DNA from: Tersicoccus mangrovi
Lineage (GTDB): Bacteria; Actinomycetota; Actinomycetes; Actinomycetales; Micrococcaceae
Direction: 5' to 3'
Assembly: GCF_036881825.1 (NCBI RefSeq)
Contig: NZ_JBAJMW010000003.1
Location: 62,001 to 126,000 of the forward strand
Length of the DNA: 64,000 nucleotides
Positions 17,301-25,915 of the stretch are shown here, one piece after another. The position numbers and the translations under genes are program-made. Numbering within the stretch: position 1 is the stretch's first letter; each line of letters opens with the position of its first letter. The notes beneath the pieces were generated by a model. It worked only from the letters and a program-made list of their open reading frames with translations, searched no databases and was not told the DNA's origin.

Positions 17301-19013
17301 GACCTGCGGGACCGGGTGCGCACGGCCGCGGACTTCACCTATCTCGGCGCCAACGTCTACGCGAAGGGCACGAAGAACCCGGTGCTGGACGAGTACCGGA
17401 TCGTCGACGTCAAGGGCGTGAAGGTCGCCGTGATCGGCGCCGTCACGCAGGAGACACCGAGCCTCGTGAGCCCCGGCGGCATCGCCGACCTCGACTTCGG
17501 GGACCCGGTCGAGGCGGTCAACCGCGTGGCCACCCGGCTGCACGATCAGAAGCTCGCCGACGTCATCGTGGCCGAGTACCACGAGGGTGCGGGCGCCGGT
17601 ACGCCGGAGAAGGCGACCCTCGAGCAGGAGATCGCCGCCGGCGGAGCGTTCGCGTCCATCGTCACCGGCACCAGCCCCTGGGTGAATGCCATCTTCACCG
17701 GTCACACGCACAAGCAGTACGCGTGGGACGGGCCCGTGCCGGGCCAGGCCGGCAAGACCCGCCCGATCCTGCAGACCGGCAGCTACGGGGAGAACATCGG
17801 CCAGATCGCCCTGGCCTGGGACCCGGCCGCCTCTGCCGTCAGCGGGTACACCGTGCGGAACGTTCCGCGCACGACGACGCCGGCCGATCAGCTGGTGGCG
17901 ACCTACCCGGCCGTCGCGAAGGTCAAGCAGATCACCGACGCGGCGCTGGCGAAGGCGGCCGAGGTGGGCAACCAGCCGGTCGGCAAGGTGACCGCGGACA
18001 TCACGACCGCGTTCTCCGGCGGGGTGCGGGACGATCGGGCGAGTGAGTCCACCCTCGGCCACCTGGTCGCGGACGCCCTGCTGGACCGGCTCAAGGACCC
18101 GACGGTCGGCGGCGCCGAGATCAGCGTCGTCAACCCCGGCGGCCTGCGCAATGAGCTCTACTACGCCTCTGCGGACGGCAACCAGGACGGCACCATCACC
18201 TACGCCGAGGCCAACGCGGTGCTGCCGTTCGTGAACAACCTGTGGACCACGTCGCTCACCGGCACCCAGGTCAAGGAGCTGCTCGAGCAGCAGTGGCAGC
18301 CGGCCGGCAACTCCCGGCCGTTCCTGGCACTGAGCGTCTCGAAGAACGTGGCGTTCACGGTCGATCCGGCGCAGCCGGCCGGCTCGCGCGTCACCTCCGT
18401 GCGGATCAACGGGGCGCCGCTTGACCCGGCCCGGTCCTACCGGGTCGGCACGTTCAGCTTCCTGGCGCAGGGCGGTGACAACTTCACCGCCTTCACGAAG
18501 GGCACCAACACGAAGGACTCGGGGCTGATCGACCGGGACGCCTGGATCTCCTACCTCAAGGCGAACAGCCCGGTCTCGCCGGACTTCGCCCGGCGCGGCG
18601 TGCAGGCCACCGGCCTGCCGACCGGTCCGGTGACGGCCGGGTCGTCGGTCAGCATCGCGCTCTCCTCGCTCGACCTGACGTCGCTCGGCAGCCCGGCGAA
18701 CACGGCCGTTACGGCCACGTTCACGGACGCGAAGGGCGTCACGACGACGCTCGGCACCACCCCGGTGTCGAACGGGGCGGCCTCGGTCACGGTCACCGTC
18801 CCGGCGAAGGCGGCCGCCGGCGCGGGCACGCTGCGGCTGGTCACGGCGCCGACGTCGACGACCGTCACGGTGCCGGTCACCGTCCAGGCGGCCACCCCGC
18901 CGCCGGGGCAGCAGTGCGTGCCGCCGACGCCGCCGACGTCGGGCGGGATCGCGGCCTGGCTGAAGTACCTGGCCGACCTGATCAGGTACGGCATCTGCCG
19001 CGTCCGCGGCTGA
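14355..19013 (+). CDS. Secreted ExeM/NucH-type endonuclease fused to a 5'-nucleotidase
   Basis: Very large exported enzyme (1552 aa) likely to degrade extracellular DNA/RNA and dephosphorylate the nucleotides. Order: signal peptide (MPFLRAP..., hydrophobic 15-40, cut near AAAVDA); lamin-tail domain (about 43-200, VVISEAYTNGG); an Ala-Ser-Pro-Thr repeat linker (about 231-286); OB-fold domain (290-430); endonuclease/exonuclease/phosphatase domain from KIATFNVLNYF (558) to SSDHDPIVVGL (about 881); metallophosphatase 5'-nucleotidase from LNINDFHGRID (about 901) with GNHEFDQGW (about 974) and GHTHKQYAWD; 5'-NT C-terminal domain; and an Ig-like domain. The tail ends in two Cys and a short hydrophobic helix, without an LPXTG sorting signal. 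The ATG follows GGGAG; the upstream open frame lacks a signal sequence. Confidence 0.92.
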   Translation: MPFLRAPSARDLQRGAVSAVLATALIVSPLLAFPAAAVDAPATSSTPGVVISEAYTNGGSANAPYKNKFVELYNGADAAVSVDGWSVQYRAASSTAAPTGVIPLTGSIPAKGHYLVAASSNGASGAALPTADATGGTSFAGTAGTIVLANQATAVSGLPTGSVTGAQRPSGVVDVLGYGTSNTFETKAAAAPAANTDPKSIIRTGADTDDNSADFALTSDVTPQNTASSTGEPTPQPTATASPTASPTATASPTASPTASPTATASPTATATASPTATASPTAPADVTPIAQIQGTGPTSGMVNQTVTTRGRVTAAYPTGGFNGYYIQTAGTGGDVDPATHRASDAIFVYSPATVADVKAGDYVQVTGTVGEYYGLTQLMVAAGGLTRLTEAAPEVKAATVGLPTDEAQKESLEGMLVAPAGDFTVTDNYSLNQYGEIGLTPGTKPLVNPTAAVAPGDAAKAAAADNTARTVTLDDGATTNFLGSAANKAIPLPYLTPERSIRVGAAATFATDVVLDYRNNAWKYQPLTALTAGNAATVQPATFSDTRQAAPKNVGGAVKIATFNVLNYFTTTGDSLAGCKPYTDRDGQPVTVSGGCDARGAWDAANLKRQQDKHVAAINGLTADVVALEEIENSAKFGKNRDDALKNLVAALNAGTGADTWAYVPSPAAVPPLADEDVIRSAFIYKKAVVEPVGESVMLLDSLAFSNAREPLSQVFKPVGAPDASRFMVIGNHFKSKGSSGATGADVDSGDGQGAYNAARTKQADALLAFADARKKDTGVSKLFLVGDFNSYDHEDPVQHILAAGYVSQEAKTGKQTYAFGGAVGSLDHVFATPEANTAVTGADIWDINADESVALEYSRWNYNATTFYRPDAYRSSDHDPIVVGLNPAPPAPATTDINLLNINDFHGRIDGNTVAFAGTVEQLKAAAPTGQTVFLSAGDNIGASLFASSVAQDQPTIDVLNALGLKASAVGNHEFDQGWADLRDRVRTAADFTYLGANVYAKGTKNPVLDEYRIVDVKGVKVAVIGAVTQETPSLVSPGGIADLDFGDPVEAVNRVATRLHDQKLADVIVAEYHEGAGAGTPEKATLEQEIAAGGAFASIVTGTSPWVNAIFTGHTHKQYAWDGPVPGQAGKTRPILQTGSYGENIGQIALAWDPAASAVSGYTVRNVPRTTTPADQLVATYPAVAKVKQITDAALAKAAEVGNQPVGKVTADITTAFSGGVRDDRASESTLGHLVADALLDRLKDPTVGGAEISVVNPGGLRNELYYASADGNQDGTITYAEANAVLPFVNNLWTTSLTGTQVKELLEQQWQPAGNSRPFLALSVSKNVAFTVDPAQPAGSRVTSVRINGAPLDPARSYRVGTFSFLAQGGDNFTAFTKGTNTKDSGLIDRDAWISYLKANSPVSPDFARRGVQATGLPTGPVTAGSSVSIALSSLDLTSLGSPANTAVTATFTDAKGVTTTLGTTPVSNGAASVTVTVPAKAAAGAGTLRLVTAPTSTTVTVPVTVQAATPPPGQQCVPPTPPTSGGIAAWLKYLADLIRYGICRVRG

Positions 19014-19044
19014 TCTGCCTGACGACGGCTCCCCGATCGATTCG

Positions 19045-19078
19045 CAGGGGCATCCCGGTTCACACCGGGATGCCCCTG
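19045..19078 (+). terminator. Terminator of the nuclease gene
   Basis: Perfect 15-bp arms CAGGGGCATCCCGGT / ACCGGGATGCCCCTG with a 4-nt loop TCAC, 31 nt after the stop. It can also serve the convergent FAD-protein gene. Confidence 0.85.
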
Positions 19079-19130
19079 TGGCGTTCCCGGGCAGCCCGGC
19101 GACGTTTGGGGGCGCGGTTCCGAGGCGGCG

Positions 19131-21155
19131 TCAGGCGTTGGTGGCGGCGGCCGTCGCGATGATGTCGGCGGCGATCCGGTCGGCGTCCCACAGGGTGCGG
19201 CCGCCGGATCGGGCGGAGCTGTGCGCCTCAGCCGCGATCGCCGTCCCGAGCTGCACGGACGAGAGGGGAAGGCCGATGACGTACAGGCCGTCCACCGTAC
19301 GGCCGGCCGCGTCGATCGCCCGGTACGGCGGCAGGGTCACGTCCACGCCGGAGGTCACCTCGGGGGTGCCGGTCACGCCCATCATGGACCGCGGGCGGAT
19401 CAGCCCGTCCGCGAGCATCCCGGTCAGCAGCGGCGACTCGGCCCGGGCGATCGCGTTGGCCGGGGCCGTCGCCTCGAGCATGACCCGCGCCGTCACCGGC
19501 GGGCGCGCGACCCACGGGGACGAGGCGACGAATGCCTCTCCGGACTCCTCGACGCCGAACTGCGGGTCGGGCCCGAGAAAGTGGACGACGCCGGCCTCGG
19601 CGAGCGCGATCAGCTGTTCGATCCGCTGCACGGGCGGCCCGCTGGCCAGGCCTTCGACGAACGGCTCGAACCAGCCGCGCAGCTCCCGCAGCCACGACTC
19701 GTCCGTGATGCCGCCGTCGGCGACCACGGTCTTGAGCAGGTACCGGCCAGCGTTCAGCGCGCCGATCGCGACCTTGAGCGGGTCGTCCTCCCCGCGGGCG
19801 GACCCGGCGGCGTCCCCGTGCAGGTACTCGAGCACGTCGGCGTCGAACGCCTCGGCGCTCTCCCAGGACCGGCGGCCGAGCGGCTGGGCGAGCTTGTCCG
19901 GGTTGATCCGGGCATGCTCGTGCACGTACTGCGCGGTCAGTTTCCCCAGCCGGTCGTCCCACGCCGGGTCGTCGCCGCGGGCCGGCTCGGTGAGCAGCGC
20001 GTCGAGCTCGGTCAGGAAGCGGGAGCCATCGCCGAGCAGGTCGGACGGCGTGGTCTCGGCCATCGTCGCGTAGTAGGCCCAGAGGGCGTCCCGCCGCATC
20101 AGCGGCCAGAGATCGTGCCGGAACGTCAGCGTGGCGCCCTCCCGGCGCAGCGACCGGGCGGCGTCGTCGGTGAAGAACCGCAACCGCACCCGGCGCGGCA
20201 CGTAGGTCTGCAGCACCGCCTTGGCCCGGTAGGGCACCCCCCGGCGCGAGGCGGCATGGAGCACGGGCTCCCGACCGGACGGCCGGTAGGTGTAGCGGGT
20301 GCGGCCGCCGTCCTGCCACGGCTCGAAGACCCCGCCGCGGCCCTCCGTCAGCTCGGCCATCAGGTCGAAGAAGTTCAGCCCGAGTCCGCGCACGAGCACC
20401 GGTTCCCCGGCGCGCACGTCGGTCAGGTCGACGTCGGCCGGGATGGCGGGCGGCTGGTAGCGCAGCCCGTGGGTGGCGGCCGCGTCGCGCAGCAGCTGCT
20501 GGTCCGGCCGCAGCCGGCTCTCCTGGTGGCCGTAGGCGAGGGCGACGGCGTCGGCCTCGAGGGTGACAGTGGTCCTACCGTCCTCCTCCGTCCTGTTCCG
20601 GTCCCCGTCGTCCAGCGTCAGCGAGAAGCGTCGCGCACCGGCGGCCGGCTCCGCGCCGGCTTTGCGCCTGGTCACTCCGGTGACCGTCGCGCGATGCTCG
20701 GTGACGGTGACGTTGCCCGGGGCGGCGGCCCGCAGTTCGGCGAGTGTCGCCGCGAGGTAACGCCCGTACAGCCGCCGGGTGGGGAAGTCGCTGGAGGTGA
20801 GCCCGCACAGCTCGCCCCACTCGCGCCCGTCGAGCCCGGACCCGGTACGGTCGTCCTCGCCCTCGCGGGTCAGCCGTTCGCGCCAGGCGTCGAAGGTCGA
20901 CCCGGCCACGCCGGGCACCTCGAGTGCACCGTCGGGCACGACGGTCGGGAAGAGGGACGGCGTGTTCATCAGGGGCAGCCGCGACTGGTCGGCGCGCCAC
21001 ACGCGCCCCGGGCCGGGCGGGAAGGGGTCGATCAGGTGGAGGTCCACGTGCACGTCGGGGTTCACCCGCGCGTGGGCCAGCAGCCGTTCCAGGACCGAGG
21101 TACCGCGGGGCCCGGCGCCGACGACGGCGACCGTGACCTCCCGTGGTTGACCCAT
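19131..21155 (-). CDS. FAD/NAD(P)-binding protein (NAD_binding_9-type)
   Basis: Flavoprotein-like oxidoreductase of unknown reaction, 674 aa. The N-terminus has a dinucleotide-binding strand-turn (VAVVGAGPRGTSVLERLL), followed by DLHLIDPFPPGPGRVW and LPLMNTPS, the signature of the FAD-NAD(P)-binding family found next to siderophore or ornithine-hydroxylase genes. VLVRGLGLNFFDLMAELTEGRGG marks a second nucleotide-binding part in the middle. No membrane segment. A TAGGCT box sits 6 nt before the ATG, so the mRNA is probably leaderless. It diverges from the prolyl oligopeptidase gene with only 76 nt between start codons. Confidence 0.8.
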   Translation of the reverse strand: MGQPREVTVAVVGAGPRGTSVLERLLAHARVNPDVHVDLHLIDPFPPGPGRVWRADQSRLPLMNTPSLFPTVVPDGALEVPGVAGSTFDAWRERLTREGEDDRTGSGLDGREWGELCGLTSSDFPTRRLYGRYLAATLAELRAAAPGNVTVTEHRATVTGVTRRKAGAEPAAGARRFSLTLDDGDRNRTEEDGRTTVTLEADAVALAYGHQESRLRPDQQLLRDAAATHGLRYQPPAIPADVDLTDVRAGEPVLVRGLGLNFFDLMAELTEGRGGVFEPWQDGGRTRYTYRPSGREPVLHAASRRGVPYRAKAVLQTYVPRRVRLRFFTDDAARSLRREGATLTFRHDLWPLMRRDALWAYYATMAETTPSDLLGDGSRFLTELDALLTEPARGDDPAWDDRLGKLTAQYVHEHARINPDKLAQPLGRRSWESAEAFDADVLEYLHGDAAGSARGEDDPLKVAIGALNAGRYLLKTVVADGGITDESWLRELRGWFEPFVEGLASGPPVQRIEQLIALAEAGVVHFLGPDPQFGVEESGEAFVASSPWVARPPVTARVMLEATAPANAIARAESPLLTGMLADGLIRPRSMMGVTGTPEVTSGVDVTLPPYRAIDAAGRTVDGLYVIGLPLSSVQLGTAIAAEAHSSARSGGRTLWDADRIAADIIATAAATNA

Positions 21156-21231
21156 TCGGTCAGCCTATCGGGCGGCACCGCGTCTTCCCGCCGGCGGCAG
21201 AACCGTCGGAGGGCCGCCCTACGATGGCTCC
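21156..21231. promoter_or_regulatory. Back-to-back leaderless promoters (FAD protein / oligopeptidase)
   Basis: TAGGCT (minus strand, 21167-21162) lies 6 nt before the FAD-protein ATG, and TACGAT (plus strand, 21220-21225) lies 6 nt before the oligopeptidase ATG. Neither gene has a Shine-Dalgarno site. Both boxes are where a -10 element would place transcription start at the first base of the start codon. Confidence 0.6.
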
Positions 21232-23433
21232 ATGAGCGACCCCCGCGCCACCAGCGCCGCATCCACCAGCTCGTCCAGCACCCCCGCCACCACCAGCAGC
21301 GATCCGGCCGGCAGTGACCCGATCGCCACCATCGCCCCCGAGCCGGCCGACGAGTTCCTCTGGCTCGAGGACATCCACGGCACGGAGCCGCTGGCGTGGG
21401 CCGAGCAGGAGAACGCGCGCACGGAGGCCGCGCTCGATGCCGATGCGTACGATCACCTGCGCGAGCAGATCCTTGCCGTCCTGGACGACACCGCCAAGAT
21501 CCCGGACGTCACCAAGCGCGGTCCGTACTACTACAACTTCTGGCGGGACGAGACGAATCCGCGTGGCCTGTGGCGGCGCACGACGTGGGCGTCCTACCAG
21601 CAGGAGCAGCCGGAGTGGGACGTGCTGCTCGACATCGACGCGCTCGCCGCGGCCGACGGCACCCCGTGGGTGTTCTCCGGAGCCAACCTGCTGCGTCCCG
21701 AACCCGGTGAACCCTGGCGGCGCGGACTGGTCAAGCTCTCCCCCGACGGCGGCGACGCGGTGCGGGTGCGCGAGTTCGACGTCGAGGACAAGGCGTTCGT
21801 CGCCGGCGGCTTCGATCTGCCGACCGCGAAGACGCAGGTCAGTTGGGTGGACGCGGACACGATCTTCGTCGGCACCGACGTCGGTCCCGGCTCGATGACG
21901 ACGTCGTCCTACCCCCGCACCGGACGACGGCTCACCCGCGGCCAGGACCTCACCGACGCGCCCGTGCTGTGGGAAGTGCCCGAGGAGCACCTGATGGCCG
22001 TCCTCGCGCACGACCGCACGCCGGGCTTCGAGCGGGACGTCGCCGTCGACGTCATCGACTTCTTCCGCAGCCGCACGCATGTCGCGCGCGACGAGAGCAG
22101 CGGCGGGTCCGGCCCGACGTGGCAGCACATCGACGTGCCCGACGACGTCAACATCGACCTGCACCAGCAGTGGCTGCTGTTCCGCCCGCAGACGGACTGG
22201 GACCACGACGGCACCACTGTGCCGGCCGGCACGCTCGCCGTCGCCCCGCTCGAGGCGTTCCTCGCGGGGCAGCGGGAACTGACCACCGTCTTCGCGCCGG
22301 ACGAGCGGACGTCCCTGCAGGGCTGGAGCTGGACCGCGAACCACCTGATCCTCACCCTGCTCACCGACGTCGCGTCCCGCGTGCTGGTCCTCGACCCGTC
22401 GGCGGGCTTCACCGGGACCGAGCTGCCCGACGCGCCGGAGCTGAGCACCGTGCACGCCGCGGCGGTCGACGACGAGGACCCGGAGGACGGCGACGACTAC
22501 TGGCTCACCGTCTCCGGTTTCCTCACCCCGACGACGCTGCAGCGCGGCCGACTCGGCGGCACCGGCAGCGAGGGAGAACCGGCGCGCACCGTGAAGACCT
22601 CGCCGTCGTTCTTCGACGCGGACGACCTGCAGGTGGAGCAGCACTTCGTCACCTCGGCCGACGGCACGCGCGTGCCCTACTTCCAGATCGGGCCGAAGGA
22701 TCTCGAGCTCGACGGCGCCAACCCGACGCTGCTCAACGGGTACGGCGGCTTCGAGATCTCCCGCACGCCTGTCTACAGCGGGGCGATCGGGCGGAGCTGG
22801 CTGACCCGCCGCACCGCCGAGGGTCGCCGCGGCGTCTACGTCATCGCGAACATCCGCGGTGGCGGTGAGTACGGGCCGGGCTGGCACCGGGCCGCCCTGC
22901 AGGCCAACCGGCCACGCGCGTACGAGGACTTCGCCGCCGTCGCGCAGGACCTCATCGACCGCGGCGTGACGTCCCGTGCCCACCTGGGCTGTTCCGGTGG
23001 GTCGAACGGCGGCCTGCTGGTGGGCAACATGCTCACGACGTACCCGCACCTGTTCGGCGCCATCTCCTGCGGCGTGCCGCTGCTGGACATGCGCCGCTAC
23101 ACGAAGCTGTCCGCCGGGTACTCCTGGATCGCCGAGTACGGCGACCCGGACGACCCCGAGCAGTGGGCGTTCATCCGCACCTTCTCGCCGTACCACAACC
23201 TCGTTCCGGGCACTGACTACCCGGCGACGCTGATCTACACCGCCACCTCCGACGACCGGGTCGGGCCCGTCCAGGCCCGCAAGATGGCCGCCCGGATGGA
23301 GGCGATGGGCGTCGAGAACGTCTGGTTCTACGAGGCGCTGGAGGGCGGCCACGCGGCGGCGTCGGACAACCGGCAGGCGGCCCAGATGGCGGCGCTGAGC
23401 AGCCAGTTCCTGTGGCAACAGCTCGCCGGCTGA
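21232..23433 (+). CDS. Prolyl oligopeptidase family serine peptidase (S9A)
   Basis: Cytosolic peptidase cutting short peptides, typically after proline. The 733-aa product has an N-terminal beta-propeller region (about 30-440, beginning EDIHGTEPLAWAEQEN) and a C-terminal alpha/beta hydrolase domain. The triad is visible: Ser591 in GCSGGSNGGL, Asp in SDDRV (about 674) and His707 in EGGHAA. RGGGEYGPGWHRAAL is the family motif before the nucleophile. The N-terminal 40 residues are Ser/Thr/Ala-rich and probably disordered; no signal peptide. Likely leaderless (TACGAT 6 nt before ATG). Confidence 0.92.
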   Translation: MSDPRATSAASTSSSSTPATTSSDPAGSDPIATIAPEPADEFLWLEDIHGTEPLAWAEQENARTEAALDADAYDHLREQILAVLDDTAKIPDVTKRGPYYYNFWRDETNPRGLWRRTTWASYQQEQPEWDVLLDIDALAAADGTPWVFSGANLLRPEPGEPWRRGLVKLSPDGGDAVRVREFDVEDKAFVAGGFDLPTAKTQVSWVDADTIFVGTDVGPGSMTTSSYPRTGRRLTRGQDLTDAPVLWEVPEEHLMAVLAHDRTPGFERDVAVDVIDFFRSRTHVARDESSGGSGPTWQHIDVPDDVNIDLHQQWLLFRPQTDWDHDGTTVPAGTLAVAPLEAFLAGQRELTTVFAPDERTSLQGWSWTANHLILTLLTDVASRVLVLDPSAGFTGTELPDAPELSTVHAAAVDDEDPEDGDDYWLTVSGFLTPTTLQRGRLGGTGSEGEPARTVKTSPSFFDADDLQVEQHFVTSADGTRVPYFQIGPKDLELDGANPTLLNGYGGFEISRTPVYSGAIGRSWLTRRTAEGRRGVYVIANIRGGGEYGPGWHRAALQANRPRAYEDFAAVAQDLIDRGVTSRAHLGCSGGSNGGLLVGNMLTTYPHLFGAISCGVPLLDMRRYTKLSAGYSWIAEYGDPDDPEQWAFIRTFSPYHNLVPGTDYPATLIYTATSDDRVGPVQARKMAARMEAMGVENVWFYEALEGGHAAASDNRQAAQMAALSSQFLWQQLAG

Positions 23434-23485
23434 GGCAGACGCCCCGCGCGGACCACCGGGACGGCGGAGGCTGGAGGGGCTGCCG

Positions 23486-25462
23486 TCAGCGGATGTACCA
23501 GACGACGTCGTCGTTGTACCCGTTGGCGTAGGCGACCCTGCCCTGCCCGACGTCGCCGTTCAGGTCGAACGCGAGCTTGCCCTGCGTGCACTGACCGCGG
23601 GCGAGTGTCACCGTGCCCAGCTCGCCCGAGCCGACCCCGGTGCGGGTCGCCCGGAGCGCTCCGCCGCCCCAGAGGACGAAGTCGCCGGGCGCCACCCGCT
23701 GCTGGATGCTCGGACTCACACCGCGGGCCCGGGTGTCCTCGCCGGCGCAGAAGTCGACGGTGAGGGTCGTCCGGGTCCCGTAGGCGCCCGATCGGACGGT
23801 GTCGACGTTCCTCACGGTCACCGTCGACCCGTTCCCGAGTTTCACCGTCTCGCCGACGGACACGCGTTCCTGCACGGGACCGGGCGCGCCGAACGCCTGG
23901 GAGATGGCCATGAAGGCGATGAAGCCGAGCATCAGGACCGCGAGGACGACGACGGGGCGCAGCCACCGGCGTGACCGGAGGCCGAGGGCCCGGATGGCCG
24001 CGGTGCGTTCGGAGTCGGTGGAGCGGGCCCGTGGCACGCCCTTCAACCGGCGGTCGAGCAGGGAGCGCAGCGCCTTCGGGCGCTGGAACGTGTCGACGAC
24101 GAAGGACACCCGGCGCATCGCGGCGTCGACGACCGTCATCCCGGAGGCATCGTCCTCGACGACGATCACGGCGTCGGCCAGACTGACGCCCGCGTCGGCC
24201 CCCGGCCGGGTGCCCCCGTGGTAGTCGGGGCGCAGCATGGTGGGTCCGATGCCGAGCTTCGCGGGCGCATCCGCGACCCGGGGATCCCGCTGCCGGGCGA
24301 TCCAGGTGCTGAAGGAGCGGAGGTGTTCCGTCGGCAGGTCGGGCACCAGGGGGTCGAACCCGGGCACCGGCTCGCTCCCGCGTTCCCGCGCCAGGTGCAC
24401 GGAACCGAGGGCCAGCCCGAGGGCGGACCGCACCTGGGCGGCAGTCGGCGGGGCCTCCTCGGGCAGGCCGAGCACCCGCCGTTCCCGCTGCCACGCCGGG
24501 GAGGGCGCCTGCGCCCGGTTCTCGACGGCCGTGTCGACGGCTCGGTCCGGGATGGGCAACGGAGCGAGGGCCAGGCGGTCGATCACCCGGTCGCGGGGCT
24601 CACCGGTGAGCGTCTCGGCGGTCTGCAGCGTCAGGATCAGGTGCTCGTGCAGCTCGGTCACCTGCACGCCCACGGGCACGTCGGTCCCGGCGACGTCGGC
24701 GACGGTCTCGGCCAGACAGCCGGCCAGCACGTCCGCGGCGGCCAGCCCGGCGAGGCCGCGGGGCACGACGACGGAGAACAGCACCGAGCCGCCCGTGGCC
24801 TCCAGCGTCCCGGCCCGGTCGACGGTCGGCCCGTCGGACCGGCGCACCGGTTCGCGGGAGCGCATGTCGGCGCCGCCGGCCAGGACGCGACCGGGCAGCT
24901 CGGCGTCGTTGGTGAAGAAGACGCCGGGGACCTCACCGGTGAACGGCGAGAGCCGGCGCAGGAGGGCACGGCCCCGTTCGAGCGCGTCGGGAACCGTGAC
25001 GCCGAGCCAGATCAGGGAGAGAGCACTGGCGCCACAGCGCGCGGCCACGTCGGTGCCCCAGACGGACACGCGCGCCGGCACCGGGTCGACGTCGTCGTCC
25101 AGGTGCGGAGCGACGGCCAGGTCACCCATCGGACCACTGGTCGCACCGTCGACCGGGCCACCGACCACCGCGGGCAGGCGCTCCCATGCCGACACGACGG
25201 CGTCCCGTCGCCCGCGCACCGTCACGGTCAAGGTCGTCTCCTTGACCAGCGCGGCGACCTCGGGAACGGACACGTCGCCGGCCCCCAGCTCCACCGGACG
25301 CCCGAGTTCGCGCCGGAGCACACCGGCCGCGTACCGCAGGGCGCCCAGGTCCGCGGCGGTCTCGTCGAGCAGCCCGTGCGCGACCGTCCAGCCGATCACG
25401 GTCTGGTCGACGTCGTCCTCGAGTACCTGCCAGTCGACTCCGTCGACCTTCTCCCACGCCAT
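23486..25462 (-). CDS. Large one-TM protein with extracellular C-terminal domain, function unknown
   Basis: Not confidently recognised. The 658-aa product starts at MAWEKVDGVDW (GGAGGGGGACGCCG before ATG). Residues 1-about 430 form a two-lobed, Ala/Val/Leu-rich soluble region whose strand-helix pattern (VIGWTVAHGLLDETAADLGA; later SVLFSVVVPRGLAGLAAADV) loosely recalls M16-type peptidase lobes, but no HXXEH zinc motif is present. After a basic stretch one membrane segment follows (VVVLAVLMLGFIAFMAISQA, about 525-545). The C-terminal about 110 residues are beta-rich with two Cys (VDFCAGE, RGQCTQGK), probably a disulfide outside the cell. No operon partners; an isolated gene ahead of tRNA-Ser. 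It could be part of a secretion or surface-peptide system, but nothing nearby supports that. Confidence 0.75.
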   Translation of the reverse strand: MAWEKVDGVDWQVLEDDVDQTVIGWTVAHGLLDETAADLGALRYAAGVLRRELGRPVELGAGDVSVPEVAALVKETTLTVTVRGRRDAVVSAWERLPAVVGGPVDGATSGPMGDLAVAPHLDDDVDPVPARVSVWGTDVAARCGASALSLIWLGVTVPDALERGRALLRRLSPFTGEVPGVFFTNDAELPGRVLAGGADMRSREPVRRSDGPTVDRAGTLEATGGSVLFSVVVPRGLAGLAAADVLAGCLAETVADVAGTDVPVGVQVTELHEHLILTLQTAETLTGEPRDRVIDRLALAPLPIPDRAVDTAVENRAQAPSPAWQRERRVLGLPEEAPPTAAQVRSALGLALGSVHLARERGSEPVPGFDPLVPDLPTEHLRSFSTWIARQRDPRVADAPAKLGIGPTMLRPDYHGGTRPGADAGVSLADAVIVVEDDASGMTVVDAAMRRVSFVVDTFQRPKALRSLLDRRLKGVPRARSTDSERTAAIRALGLRSRRWLRPVVVLAVLMLGFIAFMAISQAFGAPGPVQERVSVGETVKLGNGSTVTVRNVDTVRSGAYGTRTTLTVDFCAGEDTRARGVSPSIQQRVAPGDFVLWGGGALRATRTGVGSGELGTVTLARGQCTQGKLAFDLNGDVGQGRVAYANGYNDDVVWYIR

Positions 25463-25625
25463 CGGCGTCCCCCTCCGGTCCGGACGCCGCGTGCGCGGCG
25501 GCCCTGTCGATTGAACCATCGACCGGGCCGAGCTCGATGTCAGCATGGCCGTCGGTCACCCCGCGCCACGCTCCGCGACCGTGCCCATGACCGCGGCGCA
25601 CGAGACAGGACGAGGCAGAAACGAC

Positions 25626-25660
25626 GAACGGCCCGGACCCTCGAGGGGTCCGGGCCGTTC
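25626..25660 (-). terminator. Terminator of tRNA-Ser(GCT)
   Basis: Perfect 15-bp arms GAACGGCCCGGACCC / GGGTCCGGGCCGTTC with a 5-nt loop, 37 nt beyond the tRNA 3' end on the minus strand. Confidence 0.8.
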
Positions 25661-25697
25661 CCGGTGCTGCAACCGGCATCCATGCGGACGCCGTTCG

Positions 25698-25786
25698 CGG
25701 AGACGGGGGGATTTGAACCCCCGGTCGAGTTTTAGCCCGACCCTTCATTAGCAGTGAAGTCCATTCGGCCGCTCTGGCACGTCTCC
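25698..25786 (-). tRNA. tRNA-Ser (anticodon GCT)
   Basis: 89-nt class II tRNA. Acceptor GGAGACG pairs with CGTCTCC, anticodon loop CTGCTAA lies within CTTCA/TGAAG, a long variable arm and TTCAAAT T-loop are present, and discriminator G fits Ser. CCA not encoded. Reads AGC/AGU. Confidence 0.97.
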
Positions 25787-25879
25787 AGCGCTGTCACCAG
25801 CCTCCCTAGGGTAACCAGAACCGGTCAGACTGCACAAAACACCGCGTCGATGCGGGTGTCGCAGATCACAAACCTTTCT

Positions 25880-25908
25880 TTGCAAATATATCTTTGCAAT
25901 GCTATCGT
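25880..25908 (+). promoter_or_regulatory. Operator overlapping the ArsR-type gene's leaderless promoter
   Basis: Inverted repeat TTGCAAA-N6-TTTGCAA (25880-25899) in a locally AT-rich patch, directly followed by a -10-like TATCGT (25903-25908), 7 nt before the ATG. TTGCAA at the left end is also 17 bp from the -10 and can serve as -35. The layout predicts autorepression by the ArsR-type protein. Confidence 0.65.
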
Positions 25909-25915
25909 GGTGGTC

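Noticed and set aside
14736..18062. 1108-aa open frame on the minus strand
   Set aside because: Antisense shadow of the secreted nuclease gene; Arg/Gly-rich composition without domains, a result of high GC.
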